Shown here one piece after another: positions 8,137 to 16,793 of a stretch of DNA of 63,740 nt (positions are counted from its first letter, which is position 1; the number at the start of each line of letters is the position of its first letter). The position numbers and the translations under genes are program-made. Where the stretch lies: assembly GCA_025924315.1 (NCBI GenBank), contig JAICIO010000024.1, positions 1-63,740 on the forward strand. The letters are read 5' to 3'. The stretch is from Phycisphaerae bacterium (GTDB lineage Bacteria; Planctomycetota; Phycisphaerae; Tepidisphaerales; Tepidisphaeraceae). The notes below the pieces were generated by a model that was given only the letters and a program-made list of their open reading frames with translations, searched no databases and was not told the DNA's origin.

Positions 8137-9639
8137 GTGCTCGCAAAGGTTCATAGTTTCATCTTGATCGGCATCGATCCGCTGATGTGCGAGGTGGAGG
8201 TCGATGTCAGCCAGCGCGGGCTTTCGAAGACCACTATGGTCGGCCTCGCCCAGACGGCGGTGAAGGAATCGATCGAGCGCGTCCGCCGCGCGATGATCAA
8301 CAGCGGATACGCATTTCCATCCCATCACCTTTTGATCAATCTCGCGCCCGCGGATGTGAAGAAGGAGGGGCCGGCGCTTGATCTTCCAATCGCGATTGGG
8401 CTGCTGCGCGGAACGAACTTCATCCAGAACGAGGTGCAGAAGGATTTCCTCATCGCGGGGGAACTTGCGCTCGATGGGCGATTGCGAAAAATCAAAGGCG
8501 CGCTATCGCTTGCGCTGCTCGCGAAGCAGAAGAAGCTGCGTGGTGTGATCATTCCTGAAGAGAACGCGCGCGAGGCAGCGGTGGTGGATGGGATCGAGGT
8601 GTATCCCGTCGCGACGCTGTCGCAGGCGGTGTCGTTCCTCAACGAGCAGCTTCCGCTGGAGCCTTACGAATTAAACGGCGAGGTGTATCAGGCATCGAAG
8701 GTGGCCGAACCGCTCGATTTCGTCGACGTCCGCGGACAGGAAGCGGTGAAGCGTGCGATCTGCGTCGCGGCCGCGGGCAATCATAATCTTCTAATGATCG
8801 GCCCACCGGGCACGGGCAAGACGATGCTCGCGCAGCGGATTCCTGGGATTCTTCCGCCGCTGGCGCGCAGCGAATCGCTCGAAACCACGCGCATCTATTC
8901 TGCGCTTGGGCTCCTGCCGGATGGTATCGCGCTGATGGACGAGCGACCCGTGCGCACGCCGCATCACAGCGCGACCGCGCAAGCGCTGATCGGCGGTGGA
9001 TCGATTCCACGGCCGGGCGAAGTTTCGCTCGCGCACAATGGCATTCTCTTCCTCGACGAGCTTCCCGAGTTCAGCCGTTATGTGCTCGAAATGCTTCGCC
9101 AGCCGCTTGAGGGCGGCGAGGTCACGGTCGCGCGCGTCCACGGTTCGATTAAGTTTCCCGCGCGCTTCATGCTCGTCGCGGCGAGCAACCCGACCGCGAG
9201 TGGCTATGGCCCGACCGATTCGCGAGCTCGCGATAAATATCTTGGCAAGTTGAGCGGCCCGCTGCTCGACCGAATCGACATCCACATCGAAGTGCCCGCC
9301 GTGCCATATGGCGAACTCACCAGCCGCCGCGCAGGTACGGACAGCGCAACCATGCGTAAGCAGGTCATGAACGCGCGCCAGCGGCAGCGTGAACGTTTCA
9401 AACTGGACATCCCGAATGCTGCTATGGACAGCCGCCAACTCAAAACGCACTGCGAGCTTAGTGACAGCTGTCTACTGCTGATGAAGCAGGCCATGGACGA
9501 ACTTGGACTCAGCGCCCGCGCGTACGACAAGGTCCGACGCGTCGCGCGAACGATCGCCGACATGGAGGGAGCGGAAAAGATCAACGAAGCGCATCTGGCA
9601 GAGGCAATTCAATATCGCCTGCTGGACCGGCGGTTTTGA
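8137..9639 (+). CDS. YifB/ComM-family Mg-chelatase-like AAA+ ATPase
   Basis: This 500-residue protein has the three-part ComM layout: an N-terminal Lon-protease-like fold (residues 1-190, beginning VLAKVHSF), a AAA+ module with Walker A GPPGTGKT near 222-229 and Walker B ILFLDELPEF near 302, and the C-terminal Mg_chelatase_C region (SARAYDKVRRVARTIADMEG). In Vibrio and others ComM is a hexameric helicase aiding branch migration during uptake of foreign DNA; elsewhere the role is unproved. The start is GTG at 8137, preceded by GGGAAGGGG, a clear ribosome binding site. Length is normal for the family. Confidence 0.94.
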   Translation: MLAKVHSFILIGIDPLMCEVEVDVSQRGLSKTTMVGLAQTAVKESIERVRRAMINSGYAFPSHHLLINLAPADVKKEGPALDLPIAIGLLRGTNFIQNEVQKDFLIAGELALDGRLRKIKGALSLALLAKQKKLRGVIIPEENAREAAVVDGIEVYPVATLSQAVSFLNEQLPLEPYELNGEVYQASKVAEPLDFVDVRGQEAVKRAICVAAAGNHNLLMIGPPGTGKTMLAQRIPGILPPLARSESLETTRIYSALGLLPDGIALMDERPVRTPHHSATAQALIGGGSIPRPGEVSLAHNGILFLDELPEFSRYVLEMLRQPLEGGEVTVARVHGSIKFPARFMLVAASNPTASGYGPTDSRARDKYLGKLSGPLLDRIDIHIEVPAVPYGELTSRRAGTDSATMRKQVMNARQRQRERFKLDIPNAAMDSRQLKTHCELSDSCLLLMKQAMDELGLSARAYDKVRRVARTIADMEGAEKINEAHLAEAIQYRLLDRRF

Positions 9640-9661
9640 ATACGGCCCTCAAAGGTTCCGC

Positions 9662-10006
9662 ATGACTCGTCGCGATTGGCTTGACCTCATCGTTCGCACG
9701 ATTGGACTGCTAATCGTGCTACGCGCCGTCTATCTGTTTGCGGATTTCAGCTGGGATTACTTGAAGAGCTCCGTTTGGTCGGGGCACCTGTATGTGAATC
9801 TCCCTGCCGCATTCGATTTTGGGCCGGTGGTTGGATGGGCAGTGGTCGGCGTGCTGCTCATCCGTGATGCGGACTGGATTGTTCGACTTACGATTCGCAA
9901 ACGTCCGAGCGGCTTTTGCGATCGTTGTGGATACGACCTTCGTGCTTCCCCCGATCGTTGTCCCGAATGCGGTGCCGTTCCTGGGGAGGAAGGCAAAGCC
10001 GCCTAA
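9662..10006 (+). CDS. Two-helix membrane protein with C-terminal zinc ribbon
   Basis: A 114-residue protein starting at ATG 9662 (MTRRDWLDLIVRT). A longer frame upstream overlaps comM and is rejected. It has two probable membrane segments (about 8-30 and 50-68) and a C-terminal four-cysteine module, CDRCGYDL then RCPECGAVP, a zinc-ribbon signature frequent in planctomycete membrane proteins. Function unknown. It follows comM by about 20 bases. Its TAA stop (10004-10006) overlaps the TAG stop of the convergent gene at 10003-10005, so the two genes share their ends. Confidence 0.8.
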   Translation: MTRRDWLDLIVRTIGLLIVLRAVYLFADFSWDYLKSSVWSGHLYVNLPAAFDFGPVVGWAVVGVLLIRDADWIVRLTIRKRPSGFCDRCGYDLRASPDRCPECGAVPGEEGKAA

Positions 10007-10461
10007 TGGGCGTGCAACAGCCAGCCGATCGCACCGGCGGTGAGCAGGGCCGCGACGAGGATGATCCACTTCGCGATCGATGAACTGCCGGCTTGAGTCG
10101 CGAGCAGGCGAAGCGGGACTTTGGTCGTGCTCATTTGTGCGTTGGTCATTTCGACTTGCGCTTTCGACATCGCCTTCGCGATCGCATCGCGGAATTCTGC
10201 CGGCACGTCTTCAATGCGATCGTAGTGTTGGCCGTTGACCGTGATGCTCTGCGCTGTGGAAACGCCGACCTTGCCTGTGCTGGCTGATGGATGTTCGAGC
10301 AGGTCCGGGATGCCGTCGTGATCCTTGTCGGCCATCAGATTCTGCATCGTCTGCTCGTACTGCTTGCGCACGTCGGGCGGCATTTCGTCGACGCTGGAGT
10401 ACATCTTGCCGTTGATGTTGATTCGGCCAACGGAAACGCTGGTGCGAAAAATCTTAACCAT
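10003..10461 (-). CDS. Tail-anchored protein with an EF-hand-like loop
   Basis: A 152-residue protein of unknown function. Residues 1-44 and 70-100 look like an internal duplication: ININGKMYSSVDEMPPDVR and ITVNGQHYDRIEDVPAEFR are clearly related. Between them, DKDHDGIPDLLE (about 45-56) resembles a calcium-binding EF-hand or thrombospondin type-3 loop. The C-terminal 20 residues (WIILVAALLTAGAIGWLLH) form a single membrane anchor with no signal peptide, so the body probably faces the cytoplasm. It follows the PEP-CTERM pair by 12 bases on the same strand and is probably co-transcribed. Confidence 0.75.
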   Translation of the reverse strand: MVKIFRTSVSVGRININGKMYSSVDEMPPDVRKQYEQTMQNLMADKDHDGIPDLLEHPSASTGKVGVSTAQSITVNGQHYDRIEDVPAEFRDAIAKAMSKAQVEMTNAQMSTTKVPLRLLATQAGSSSIAKWIILVAALLTAGAIGWLLHAH

Positions 10462-10473
10462 AGTCGTTCTTTC

Positions 10474-11433
10474 TTATGATCGGCCAGCTCTGCTTCGAAG
10501 CCGCAATTGCCGACTCGCAATCAAAATGACAGGGAGGATCGCCGCGGCGACGAACGGCTCTGGAACGATTTCGATGCTTCCGGTGACACCGTTGCCATCG
10601 ACGTTGGCGAGGATCTCCAGATACGCCACAACCGAACCCGTCGGCGAAGCGCCGGGAATGTCTTCATCCGAGAAACGGACCGTGAAGATCTTGCTGAATT
10701 GCCCGAGCGTCGAACCGTCGACGAAAACGTGCCACGCGATACCTGAGGAGGGATCGTCGTTGGCGGCGACATTGGAAACCGGCGCCAGATCAGTGGTGAT
10801 TTGCGCATCACCCTCGGACGAGATGCTGTCGAGGTCGAGCGCGGCGGTGGGCACGGTCGGATCGCCGATGATGTGCGGGCACCCCGCGGCGAAACTCTCT
10901 CCTCCGCCGGTCGCGCCAAACGCCAGCGGGTCGACATCCGGCTCTTGCGCGGCAGGATGTGCTTCGGAGATGTGAACTTCCACACCTTGGATCCACATAG
11001 CCGGCACGACGTGATTAACCACCTCCACCGTCACCTGCTGGGTCTGCGGACTATGGAGCGTCCCTTGTTGGCCCGCGGCGTGGATCGTGAAGACATTGTC
11101 GCCGAATTGCGCCAGGCTGGAATCGAAATCGTATCGGTACGTATCGAAGGTCGCGCCACCGTCGGCCGACTTCGTTCCCATCGCTGCGGTGCTGGTGCCT
11201 CCGCCGGGAAGCTCGTAGTAGATCGAGTAGTTCAGATCATCAGAGCCGGTAGGAGCTTCGTTATAGATGTAGCCATACACGGGGATATTGGCGCCTTGAA
11301 CAATTCGTGCAGGCGCCTGCGACGACAGTCCGAGATCTGCTGGCATGGTCGTTTGGCCCGCTGTCTTGGCGGCGTGCCACGCCAGAAGAATGAACAGCAC
11401 CGAACGGGCAATCAGCTTGAGTGAATGCGACAT
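10474..11433 (-). CDS. PEP-CTERM exosortase-substrate protein, copy 2
   Basis: A 319-residue exported protein. The start is ATG 11433 (MSHSLKLIARSVLFILLAWH), a signal peptide; a longer frame further upstream only shadows the neighbouring gene. The body is a beta-rich repeat of unknown function beginning ADLGLSSQAP. The C-terminus shows the tripartite PEP-CTERM sorting signal: IVPEP, a hydrophobic stretch (FVAAAILPVILIA) and an Arg-rich tail. An exosortase would cleave it during surface sorting; none is encoded here. It overlaps the 3' end of its paralogue by 22 bases, which suggests translational coupling. Confidence 0.85.
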   Translation of the reverse strand: MSHSLKLIARSVLFILLAWHAAKTAGQTTMPADLGLSSQAPARIVQGANIPVYGYIYNEAPTGSDDLNYSIYYELPGGGTSTAAMGTKSADGGATFDTYRYDFDSSLAQFGDNVFTIHAAGQQGTLHSPQTQQVTVEVVNHVVPAMWIQGVEVHISEAHPAAQEPDVDPLAFGATGGGESFAAGCPHIIGDPTVPTAALDLDSISSEGDAQITTDLAPVSNVAANDDPSSGIAWHVFVDGSTLGQFSKIFTVRFSDEDIPGASPTGSVVAYLEILANVDGNGVTGSIEIVPEPFVAAAILPVILIASRQLRLRSRAGRS

Positions 11434-12362
11434 TTGATTCCTCCCGCACCCCGGCAAATCAGAAGGATCGGCATCAGTGCGATCGCAATTCGTGGTTCCG
11501 GCAGAATCTCGAGTGACCCGGTGACTCCGTCGGAGGTCACGTCGGCTTGAATGAGAATCCGCGCCTCCACCGATCCGGTGGCATCGGCGCCGGGAATGTC
11601 CTGATCGGAAAAGAGCAGCGTGAGGATTTTGCTGTAATGCCCGACCGTCGAACCATCGACAAAAATAGTCCAGGCGATCCCCGCCGACGGATCGTCGTTT
11701 GCGGTCACGTTCGTCGTCGTCCCGAGATTCGTCGTGATCTGTGGATCGCCCGTGGAGCTGATGCTGTCCAGATCCATCCCTGCAGTGGCGACGGCCGGAT
11801 CGTTCAGGATGTGGGGCGCAGCAGCAGAAAAAAACTCGCCCCCGCCGGTGGCGCCGAAGGCCTCGGGTGTAAATTCCGGTTCCTGCACGGTCGATTCTTG
11901 CATCGAAATCTCCTGCCCCTGCACCCACATCGCCGGCACTGCATGGTGAACCACTCGCACCGTGACCTGCTGCGCTTGCGGCGAATCCAGCGCATTGGGA
12001 TCGGACGCGTGAATGACGAACGTGTTGTCGCCGAATGGAGCGCTCGTGGAATCGAAATCGTATTGATACGCCTTCGGGGTCGCGCCACCGTCGGCGGCTT
12101 TGGTGCCATTGACTGTTGCAGTCACGCTGTTGTCGGGCAGGGTGTAATAGAGAGAGTAATTCAGGTCCGCGGAACCGGCCGGCGCGACGTTGTAAACATA
12201 CGCATAAACGGGAACCGTCGCGCCACGAACAATCGGCGACGGCGCCTGCGACGAAAGTCCGAGGTCCGCTGGCCCCGTTGTGGGGACGGCGCTCGCATGC
12301 GAAGGAGAGAGGAAGGCCACGAATACGCAGAAGCCAACCGAAGAGGCCATATGACGTTTCAT
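11412..12362 (-). CDS. PEP-CTERM exosortase-substrate protein, copy 1
   Basis: A 316-residue paralogue of the downstream gene, with the same order of blocks: signal peptide (MASSVGFCVFVAFLSPSHAS), ADLGLSSQAPSPIV, SADLNYSLYY, DSPQAQQVTV, AFGATGGGEFF, NDDPSAGIAW, and the sorting end ILPEPRIAIALMPILLIC with a basic tail. The two are plainly a tandem duplication. Both contain a Gly-rich AFGATGGGE block and a repeated GIAW.[VI]FVDGST block in the second half, so the conserved part is not limited to the sorting tag. Function unknown, probably cell-surface or extracellular matrix. It is the first gene of a three-gene minus-strand run. Confidence 0.85.
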   Translation of the reverse strand: MKRHMASSVGFCVFVAFLSPSHASAVPTTGPADLGLSSQAPSPIVRGATVPVYAYVYNVAPAGSADLNYSLYYTLPDNSVTATVNGTKAADGGATPKAYQYDFDSTSAPFGDNTFVIHASDPNALDSPQAQQVTVRVVHHAVPAMWVQGQEISMQESTVQEPEFTPEAFGATGGGEFFSAAAPHILNDPAVATAGMDLDSISSTGDPQITTNLGTTTNVTANDDPSAGIAWTIFVDGSTVGHYSKILTLLFSDQDIPGADATGSVEARILIQADVTSDGVTGSLEILPEPRIAIALMPILLICRGAGGIKCRIHSS

Positions 12363-12460
12363 GTCAAAGCCTTTCCCATCGGTGGATGAAATGAAACGGA
12401 AATGCTAAAGCGCCCGAAGTGGAATGTGAAGAAAAATCCGAGGGTTGCCACCTCGCGAGA

Positions 12461-14263
12461 TCACTTACGCGATTCGAGATCGGCCCATCTTGCGTAGAGG
12501 CGCTCGACTTCGTGTTGGGCGGTGGCGAGTTTTTCGTAGGCTTCGTGGAGTTGCACGTGATCGGCCATCACTTTGGGGTCGGCGACTTTCGTTTGCAGCG
12601 TTTCCACTTCAGTCTCGGCGGCGAGGATTGTGGCTTCCATCTTTTCGAGCTCGCGCTGCTCGTTCCAGGTTAGGCGCTTCTTTTCGGGTGATGGTTTTGG
12701 CTTTTCTGCGGCGGGTTTGGGCACCGCCTGCGAAGTCTTCTTCTCCGCCTTCTCGGCTTCGTCACGTGCGCGCTCCCATTGGGCGAGATCGACGAAGATG
12801 TCGGCGGCGCCTTTGCCGTCGAGGGCGAGGATTTCGGTGCTGACGCGTTCGAGCAGATAGCGGTCGTGCGTTACCAGGACGAGCGCGCCGGGAAATTGCT
12901 CGAGACTTTCCTCCAGCACGTCGAGTGTTGGAATGTCGAGATCGTTGGTCGGCTCGTCGAGGATCAGCACGTCGGCGGGCTGGGTCATCAGCCGCGCGAT
13001 CAGCACGCGCGCCTGTTCGCCGCCGGAGAGTTCGCCGACGGGCATGTCGAGCTGTTCGGAGCGGAAGAGGAATCGCTTCGCCCAGCCGGTGACGTGCATC
13101 GCAACGCCGTTGACGACGAGATTATCTCCGCCCGGCGAAAGCGCGCGCCGCAGCGTCTGGTTTGGATCGAGCTGCTCGCGATGTTGATCGAAGAGGACGA
13201 TGCGAAGCTGATCGGCGCGGAAGATGTCGCCGGAATCCGGGTCGATCGCGCCGGTGATCAGGCGGATGAGCGTGCTCTTGCCTGAGCCATTCGGGCCAAG
13301 CAGGCCAAGCTTGGTCCCCGGCGAGAGTACAACATTCACGTCGCTGAACAGCTCGCGTCCGCCGAGCGATTTCTTCACGTGCTTCAGCTCGACGAGCTTT
13401 CGCGTTTTGCGGTCGGAGGCGGTGAAGTCGATCCTGGCGGCGCCGGATTGTGTGTTGCGCTCGCGCAAGTCGGCGAGGTCGGACATCATCTCATTCGCTC
13501 GCTCGATGCGGCCTTTGGCTTTCGTGGTGCGCGCTTTCGCGCCGCGTCGCAACCATTCGATCTCGCGTCGCACGCCGCTCGCCAGCGCCTGCTCGCGCCC
13601 GCGCTGGGCTTCGATGAATTCTTCGCGCTTCTCGAGGAAGTTGCTGTACGAGCCTTCGAAGCTCAGAAAGCCGGCCGGATAAGCGCGACCGAGCTCGATA
13701 ATGCGATTCGCGACATTTTCGAGGAATCGGCGATCGTGGCTGACGATGAGCGTGCCGAAGTTTCCGTTTGTGATGATCTTCTCGAGCCAGAGGATTCCTT
13801 CGACGTCGAGATGGTTCGTCGGCTCGTCCATGAGGAGCAGATCGGGCTCGCGGGCGAGTTGGCGGACGATCGCCAGGCGTTTCTTCCATCCGCCGGAGAG
13901 GGTTTTCGTGGTAGCGCAGGAATCCGTGAAACCGGCGCGATCGAGAAGCCGGCCGGCGCGGATGTGGCGCTCGTGATCGTCGAGGTGCGAGTCAATCTCA
14001 TCGGCGACGAGATCGAGGCAAGTCGCGTCCGGATCGAAGGAATCCTCTTGTGGGACATAGCCGATGCGCAGTCCGCGGCGGGCGACGAGTTCGCCCTCGT
14101 CGGGTTGTTCAAGCCCCGCGAAAATGCGCAAGAGCGTGCTCTTGCCGGAGCCGTTGGCGCCAATGAGACCGACGCGCTCGCCTTCGGTGATTCCGAGCGT
14201 GATGCCGGAGAAGAGCAGGCGCGGGCCGTAGTGCTTCGTAAGATTTCGACCGGTCAACAACAT
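12461..14263 (-). CDS. uup: ABC-F ATPase, Uup type
   Basis: A 600-residue cytoplasmic protein with two ABC modules and no membrane domain. Walker A motifs are GANGSGKST (about 36-44) and GPNGSGKST (about 324-332); ABC signatures are TLSGGWKKR and ELSGGEQARV; Walker B/D-loops read LLLMDEPTNHLD and VLILDEPTNDLD. The C-terminal 80 residues are a charged coiled coil (RLTWNEQRELEKMEA on), the Uup C-terminal DNA-binding domain, which separates it from EttA-type members. ABC-F proteins act on the ribosome; Uup also affects transposon excision. Start ATG 14263. It stands alone on the minus strand with a hairpin element between it and the upstream genes. Confidence 0.93.
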   Translation of the reverse strand: MLLTGRNLTKHYGPRLLFSGITLGITEGERVGLIGANGSGKSTLLRIFAGLEQPDEGELVARRGLRIGYVPQEDSFDPDATCLDLVADEIDSHLDDHERHIRAGRLLDRAGFTDSCATTKTLSGGWKKRLAIVRQLAREPDLLLMDEPTNHLDVEGILWLEKIITNGNFGTLIVSHDRRFLENVANRIIELGRAYPAGFLSFEGSYSNFLEKREEFIEAQRGREQALASGVRREIEWLRRGAKARTTKAKGRIERANEMMSDLADLRERNTQSGAARIDFTASDRKTRKLVELKHVKKSLGGRELFSDVNVVLSPGTKLGLLGPNGSGKSTLIRLITGAIDPDSGDIFRADQLRIVLFDQHREQLDPNQTLRRALSPGGDNLVVNGVAMHVTGWAKRFLFRSEQLDMPVGELSGGEQARVLIARLMTQPADVLILDEPTNDLDIPTLDVLEESLEQFPGALVLVTHDRYLLERVSTEILALDGKGAADIFVDLAQWERARDEAEKAEKKTSQAVPKPAAEKPKPSPEKKRLTWNEQRELEKMEATILAAETEVETLQTKVADPKVMADHVQLHEAYEKLATAQHEVERLYARWADLESRK

Positions 14264-14313
14264 GGCGAGGAAGGGTAGTCGCGTTGGTCGAGAACGTCAC
14301 GCGCTCGAGAAAA

Positions 14314-14383
14314 CGGACGCGAAATCGCAAGCGACTCCGCGGACGCGAGGGCGCGGTGAAAGCCGCTTGCGATTTCGCGTCCG
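14314..14383. repeat. GGACGCGAAATCGC-family inverted repeat
   Basis: Perfect 20-base arms lie at 14314-14333 and 14364-14383, each with an inner GCGA..TCGC pairing. The element lies between the CPXCG gene and uup, where it may end the upstream transcript. Confidence 0.88.
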
Positions 14384-14392
14384 GTTCGTGAG

Positions 14393-14617
14393 TCATTCTG
14401 CGTCTGCCCACACGCGAGGCGTCTCACCATCGTCGAAGAACTCGACTTGGATCACGTTCGGATGGCAGCAGACGGGGCAGTCTTCGACGTAGCGTTGCTC
14501 ATGACCTGCCGTTCGATCGAGTGGAATGACGATCGTCTCTCCGCAGGAAGGACAGGTGTACGAGCCTTCGTCTTGCGAACGCTTGCGTTTCGACTTGCGG
14601 CGCTTCTTCATAGCCAT
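14393..14617 (-). CDS. CPXCG-motif cysteine-rich small protein
   Basis: A 74-residue protein with a very basic N-terminus (KKRRKSKRKR) and four to five cysteines in two knuckles, CPSCGE near residue 22 and DCPVCCHPN near 47, followed by IQVEFFDDGE. This is the Cys_rich_CPXCG family, a presumed zinc-binding protein of unknown role. The ATG at 14617 overlaps the TAA stop of the aldo/keto reductase gene by one base (TAATG), so it is likely translated by coupling; a second ATG two codons on is possible. It is the last gene of a three-gene run. Confidence 0.85.
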   Translation of the reverse strand: MAMKKRRKSKRKRSQDEGSYTCPSCGETIVIPLDRTAGHEQRYVEDCPVCCHPNVIQVEFFDDGETPRVWADAE

Positions 14618-15600
14618 TACGAGAATCCCAGAACCGGATGCGGAAGATAAGGCTCTTCGAGCGATTTGATTTCGTCGGGCGAGAGCTTGATCTCGAGCGC
14701 CGCCACCGCGTCATCCAGATGACTCATCTTTGTCGCCCCGACGATCGGCGAGGTGACGAACGGTTTGCTCAGCATCCACGCGAGGGAAATCTGCGCCATT
14801 GGTACGCCGCATTTCGTGGCGAGTTGTTGCGCGCGCTCGACGATCTTCGGATCGCTCGGCTCGTTGTAGAGCGATTTGCCGAATTCGTCTGTCTCGATGC
14901 GGTTGGTTTTCTCATTCCACGGTCGCGCGAGACGTCCGCGGGCGAGCGGGCTCCAGGGGATCACACCGATACCTTGATCAACGCACAGCGGCATCATTTC
15001 GCGTTCTTCTTCGCGGTAGATCAGGTTGTAGTGGTTCTGCATCGAGACGAAGCGCGTCCAGCCGTTGAGGTCGGCGAGGTAGAGCGCTTTGGCGAATTGC
15101 CAGGAATACATCGACGAGGCGCCGAGGTAGCGCGCCTTACCCGCCTTCACGACGTCGTGCAGCGCTTCGAGGGTTTCTTCAATCGGCGTTTCGTTGTCCC
15201 AGCGGTGAATCTGATAGAGATCGACGTAATCGGTGCCGAGGCGACTGAGGCTGTGGTCGATTTCGGTCATGACCGCTTTGCGCGACAGTCCGCGGCCGTT
15301 GGGGCCGGGGCGCATCCGGCCGTGCACTTTCGTTGCCAGGACGTAATCGTCGCGTTTCGCGAAATCGCGCAGCGCTCGGCCGACAATTTCTTCGCTGGTG
15401 CCATCGGAGTACACGTTGGCGGTGTCGAAGAAGTTGATGCCGAGCTCGAGCGATCGCTTGATAAACGGGCGGCTCTTTTCCTCGTCGAGCGACCACGGAT
15501 GCGGGCCACGTTCGGGCACGCCGTAGCTCATGCAGCCGAGACAAATGCGCGAAACTTTCAGGCCGGTGTTGCCGAGGTTGGTGTAATGCATGTTGGTCAC
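14617..15600 (-). CDS. Aldo/keto reductase
   Basis: A 327-residue NADPH-dependent oxidoreductase of the AKR superfamily (TIM barrel). The catalytic tetrad is visible: Asp and Tyr in FFDTANVYSDG, Lys in LATKVHGR, and His in LYQIHRWD. The C-terminal cofactor segment SPIVGATKMSHLDDAVAAL is typical. It resembles the YghZ/GSP69-like and sugar-aldehyde-reducing AKRs, but the substrate is open. It overlaps the upstream dehydrogenase by four bases (ATGA, 15597-15600) and the downstream CPXCG gene by one base, so the three form an operon. Confidence 0.92.
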   Translation of the reverse strand: MTNMHYTNLGNTGLKVSRICLGCMSYGVPERGPHPWSLDEEKSRPFIKRSLELGINFFDTANVYSDGTSEEIVGRALRDFAKRDDYVLATKVHGRMRPGPNGRGLSRKAVMTEIDHSLSRLGTDYVDLYQIHRWDNETPIEETLEALHDVVKAGKARYLGASSMYSWQFAKALYLADLNGWTRFVSMQNHYNLIYREEEREMMPLCVDQGIGVIPWSPLARGRLARPWNEKTNRIETDEFGKSLYNEPSDPKIVERAQQLATKCGVPMAQISLAWMLSKPFVTSPIVGATKMSHLDDAVAALEIKLSPDEIKSLEEPYLPHPVLGFS

Positions 15601-16583
15601 GCGGTGATTGTTGTCCAGGCGAGGACGATCGACAACTCGTTCACGCGGTGATGCAGAAGATCCTGATACGCCTGCTGCACGTCGCGCGGTGAACGCGTTT
15701 CGTAAAGATGATCGATTTTGATGCGGCCTTCACTGAGCCATTGCAACGCGGCGGAGTAATTGCTCCAGATGCTGTTGTGGCGGAAGTCCGTCGTGTGCAT
15801 CGGGAGCTCCCATTCCCAGCCGGTGCGGAGCGTGACGTAGCGGAAAAAGATTGGGTGGAGCAGATCGAATGCGCTGAGCTTCGTCCGCGATTTCCAGGGC
15901 GCGCCGATGAGCACGACTTCTCCACCTTTGCGGACGATGTTGCAGCCGTCCAGCGCTGCCTGTTCATGGCCGGAACATTCGACGACGACCGCGACGCGAT
16001 CTTTCAATTCGGGATGATTTGGATCCGCACGCTCGAGCGTCATGCGAATGCCTGTGACGCCTTTCAATGCTTCACGGCGAGGGGCTTCCGGATCGGCGGC
16101 GATCACGTCGTATCCGCACATTCCGAAGATCGCGGACGCGAGATAACCGACCGGGCCGAGGCCGGTGACGAGCACACGCTCGGGTGGACGAGCGGAAACC
16201 GTCGTTAAGGTCGCCATCGAAACGCCCATCAGTCGGGCGAAGACCGCGTGCTCGGACTTCAGAATCTCTGGCACCTTCAGTACGTCCGCCTGATCAAACC
16301 GCTGTTGCGATTGGTGTTTCCCCATACAGAACGCGCGATCGCCGGGCTTCACGCAGGAGACCTTTTCGCCCACGCGATCGACGCGAAAGCACGCGGCATA
16401 GCCCGGCTGCTGTGGGAATTCGTCGGCCAGATACATGCCGTTCAGTTCCGTTCCCGGCGAGATGACGCTCGCGAGGGTTGTGCCCGCGACTTCGGTTGGG
16501 CCGAGCGGTCCGGAGTCGATCTCCGATTGCACGAGCTCGGCCTTTTCTCTGGCGGTGACCACGACCTGCAGGTTATTCGACAT
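15597..16583 (-). CDS. Medium-chain (alcohol) dehydrogenase-family oxidoreductase
   Basis: A 328-residue MDR-superfamily protein with a GroES-like N-terminal half (ISPGTELNGMY...GDRAFCMG) and a Rossmann half with VTGLGPVGYLASAIFGM (about 140-157) and ADPEAPRREAL. The zinc-ligand pattern of classical alcohol dehydrogenases is not clear, so it may be a zinc-free member acting on sugars or polyols. It is the first gene of the operon with the aldo/keto reductase, which suggests a shared carbohydrate substrate. The promoter should lie in the 210-base divergent gap toward kdsD, which holds a perfect 26-base inverted repeat. Confidence 0.87.
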   Translation of the reverse strand: MSNNLQVVVTAREKAELVQSEIDSGPLGPTEVAGTTLASVISPGTELNGMYLADEFPQQPGYAACFRVDRVGEKVSCVKPGDRAFCMGKHQSQQRFDQADVLKVPEILKSEHAVFARLMGVSMATLTTVSARPPERVLVTGLGPVGYLASAIFGMCGYDVIAADPEAPRREALKGVTGIRMTLERADPNHPELKDRVAVVVECSGHEQAALDGCNIVRKGGEVVLIGAPWKSRTKLSAFDLLHPIFFRYVTLRTGWEWELPMHTTDFRHNSIWSNYSAALQWLSEGRIKIDHLYETRSPRDVQQAYQDLLHHRVNELSIVLAWTTITA

Positions 16584-16656
16584 GCCCGCGAACGTATTGG
16601 GTGAGCACGTTGGCGCGAGCGCTGAAATCGAATGTGAGCGACCGCGATACGAAGAA

Positions 16657-16735
16657 CCCGCGGAGCTGCGCTCCGCCGCTAACTATCGAGTTTGACGGTC
16701 AATGGTTATTTAGCGGCGGAGCGCAGCTCCGCGGG
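16657..16735. repeat. Perfect 26-base inverted repeat in the divergent gap before kdsD
   Basis: The arms CCCGCGGAGCTGCGCTCCGC + CGCTAA (16657-16682) and its exact complement (16710-16735) flank a 27-base AT-richer loop. Each arm is itself a hairpin (GCGGAGC TGC GCTCCGC). It lies between divergent genes, so it cannot simply be a terminator of both. Confidence 0.92.
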
Positions 16736-16793
16736 TGCGGATTCTTCATGCCGAGTTTCACATCTTCAGGCGCTCGCGTATTATCGCGGGCTC

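Noticed and set aside
11434-11928. N-terminal extension of the second PEP-CTERM protein
   Set aside because: The extension overlaps the other PEP-CTERM gene out of frame, whereas MSHSLKLIARS at 11433 gives a clean signal peptide.
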